DNA from: Phenylobacterium sp. SCN 70-31
GTDB taxonomy: Bacteria; Pseudomonadota; Alphaproteobacteria; Caulobacterales; Caulobacteraceae
Assembly: GCF_001724605.1 (NCBI RefSeq)
Contig: NZ_MEEX01000015.1
Span: forward strand, 1-64,000
Length of the DNA: 64,000 nucleotides
Direction: 5' to 3'
The notes beneath the pieces are model-generated. The model was given only the letters and a program-made list of their open reading frames with translations. It was not told the DNA's origin and did not search any database. Of this stretch, positions 63,369 through 64,000 are shown one piece after another. Position numbers and translations under genes: made by a program. Position 1 is the stretch's first letter; each line of letters begins with the position of its first letter.

Positions 63369-64000
63369 GCCCGGAGCACGGCCTTCGCCCGTTCCGCGTC
63401 CTTCATCACCTGCGCGGTCATGGTCTCCAGGTCCGGGAACTTCTCCTCGGGGCGCAGGAAGGCGATGAGGTCGGTCTCGATGATGCGGTCGTAGATGTCC
63501 TCGTCGAAGTCGAACAGCCAGACCTCCAGCAGCGGCCGGGTGACGCCGTGGACGGTGGGATTCACGCCGATGTTGGCCACCCCGTCGAACTGGCGGCCGT
63601 CCGACAGCCGGGTGCGGGTGGCGTAGACGCCGAACCGGGGGCTCACATAGTCGCCCAGGTCGACATTGGCGGTGGGAAAGCCGAGCTGACGGCCCAGTTG
63701 CCGGCCGCGCTGGACCGGGCCCTCGATGGCGAACGGCCGGCCCAGGATCTCGGCCGCGACCTCGGGGCGGCCGTCGCGCAGCGCCTCGCGGACCTGGGTG
63801 GACGAGAATTTCTCGCCGCGCCCGCCGCCGTTGGCCCCGACCGGATCGGCCACCGAGACGCCGAAGCCCAGCTCGTCTCCGTACTGCCGCATGGTGTCGG
63901 GCGTGCCCGTGCGGCCCTTTCCGAAGCTGTTGTCGAAACCCACGGCCACGTGGCGGGCGCCCAGGCCCTCGTGCAGCACCCGGGTGGCGAACGCGCGGTC
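63365..64000 (-). CDS. ribF: Bifunctional riboflavin kinase/FAD synthetase (N-terminus beyond the window)
   Basis: Makes FMN and then FAD from riboflavin. The 211 visible residues start mid-protein at DRAFATRVLHEGLGARHVAV, in the FAD synthetase domain (VGFDNSFGKGRTG, EKFSSTQVREALRDG). They continue through the riboflavin kinase domain (GRQLGRQLGFPTANVDLGDY, GVANIGVNPTVHG, EVWLFDFDEDIYD). The frame is open to the window edge, so the start is missing. The stop overlaps the SMR gene. Confidence 0.95.
   Translation of the reverse strand, partial: DRAFATRVLHEGLGARHVAVGFDNSFGKGRTGTPDTMRQYGDELGFGVSVADPVGANGGGRGEKFSSTQVREALRDGRPEVAAEILGRPFAIEGPVQRGRQLGRQLGFPTANVDLGDYVSPRFGVYATRTRLSDGRQFDGVANIGVNPTVHGVTRPLLEVWLFDFDEDIYDRIIETDLIAFLRPEEKFPDLETMTAQVMKDAERAKAVLRA

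Overview
The window is GC-rich, densely coded alphaproteobacterial DNA, and its gene content points to the Caulobacterales (Caulobacter or Phenylobacterium type). Supporting features are a ChvI-ChvG-short HprK-EIIA-HPr cluster, BamF, an ethylmalonyl-CoA-pathway type methylsuccinyl-CoA dehydrogenase, TonB-dependent receptors, a LigD/Ku end-joining pair and alphaproteobacterial DUF families. The genus is an inference from gene content. No insertion sequence, integrase, prophage or CRISPR array was seen.

Layout. 0-8.5 kb: a murein transglycosylase, asd, a 33-codon membrane mini-gene ending in a textbook terminator, a serine hydrolase with pdxY, and divergent ahcY and bioB sharing an AT-rich palindrome. 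8.5-16 kb: a YadGH-type ABC exporter, the regulatory PTS/two-component operon chvI-chvG-hprK-EIIA-ptsH, and a divergent 570-residue protein of unknown function. 16-27.5 kb: translation and RNA housekeeping on the minus strand (tsaD-gpsA-YciI-Rieske, then rbfA-truB-rpsO-pnp), with hemC and hemD, a glycosyltransferase and tRNA-Thr(CGT) on the plus strand. 27.6-31.5 kb: a non-homologous end-joining divergon (ku plus a small gene, facing ligD).

31.5-43 kb (possibly to 47.4 kb) is the accessory part: two TonB-dependent receptors, an exported serine hydrolase, an MFS transporter, two overlapping GntR-type regulator genes, a YeiH/UPF0324 transporter, a TauD-like dioxygenase and CoA-thioester enzymes. 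Five copies of a 15-bp palindrome, consensus TGTCAATAATYKACA, lie at four of its control regions and were not noticed elsewhere in the window. They define a local regulon whose likely controllers are the adjacent GntR proteins. The best guess is uptake and oxidation of an organic acid, possibly a sulfonate or sulfate ester, but the substrate is not shown by the sequence.

43-50 kb holds acyl-CoA dehydrogenase, mcd, a GST, hydrolases, a VanY-type peptidase and a Rieske oxygenase. 50-61 kb holds ftsH, rpsU, the ydbH-ynbE-ydbL envelope lipid-transport set, bamF, lspA and ileS. 61.5-63 kb is a plus-strand run of a cold-shock gene and five tiny, mostly charged protein genes. It separates ileS-lspA from ribF (partial at the right edge) and an SMR efflux gene. 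Two genes, rpsU and ptsH, appear to start at CTG because no ATG, GTG or TTG is available at the conserved N-terminus.
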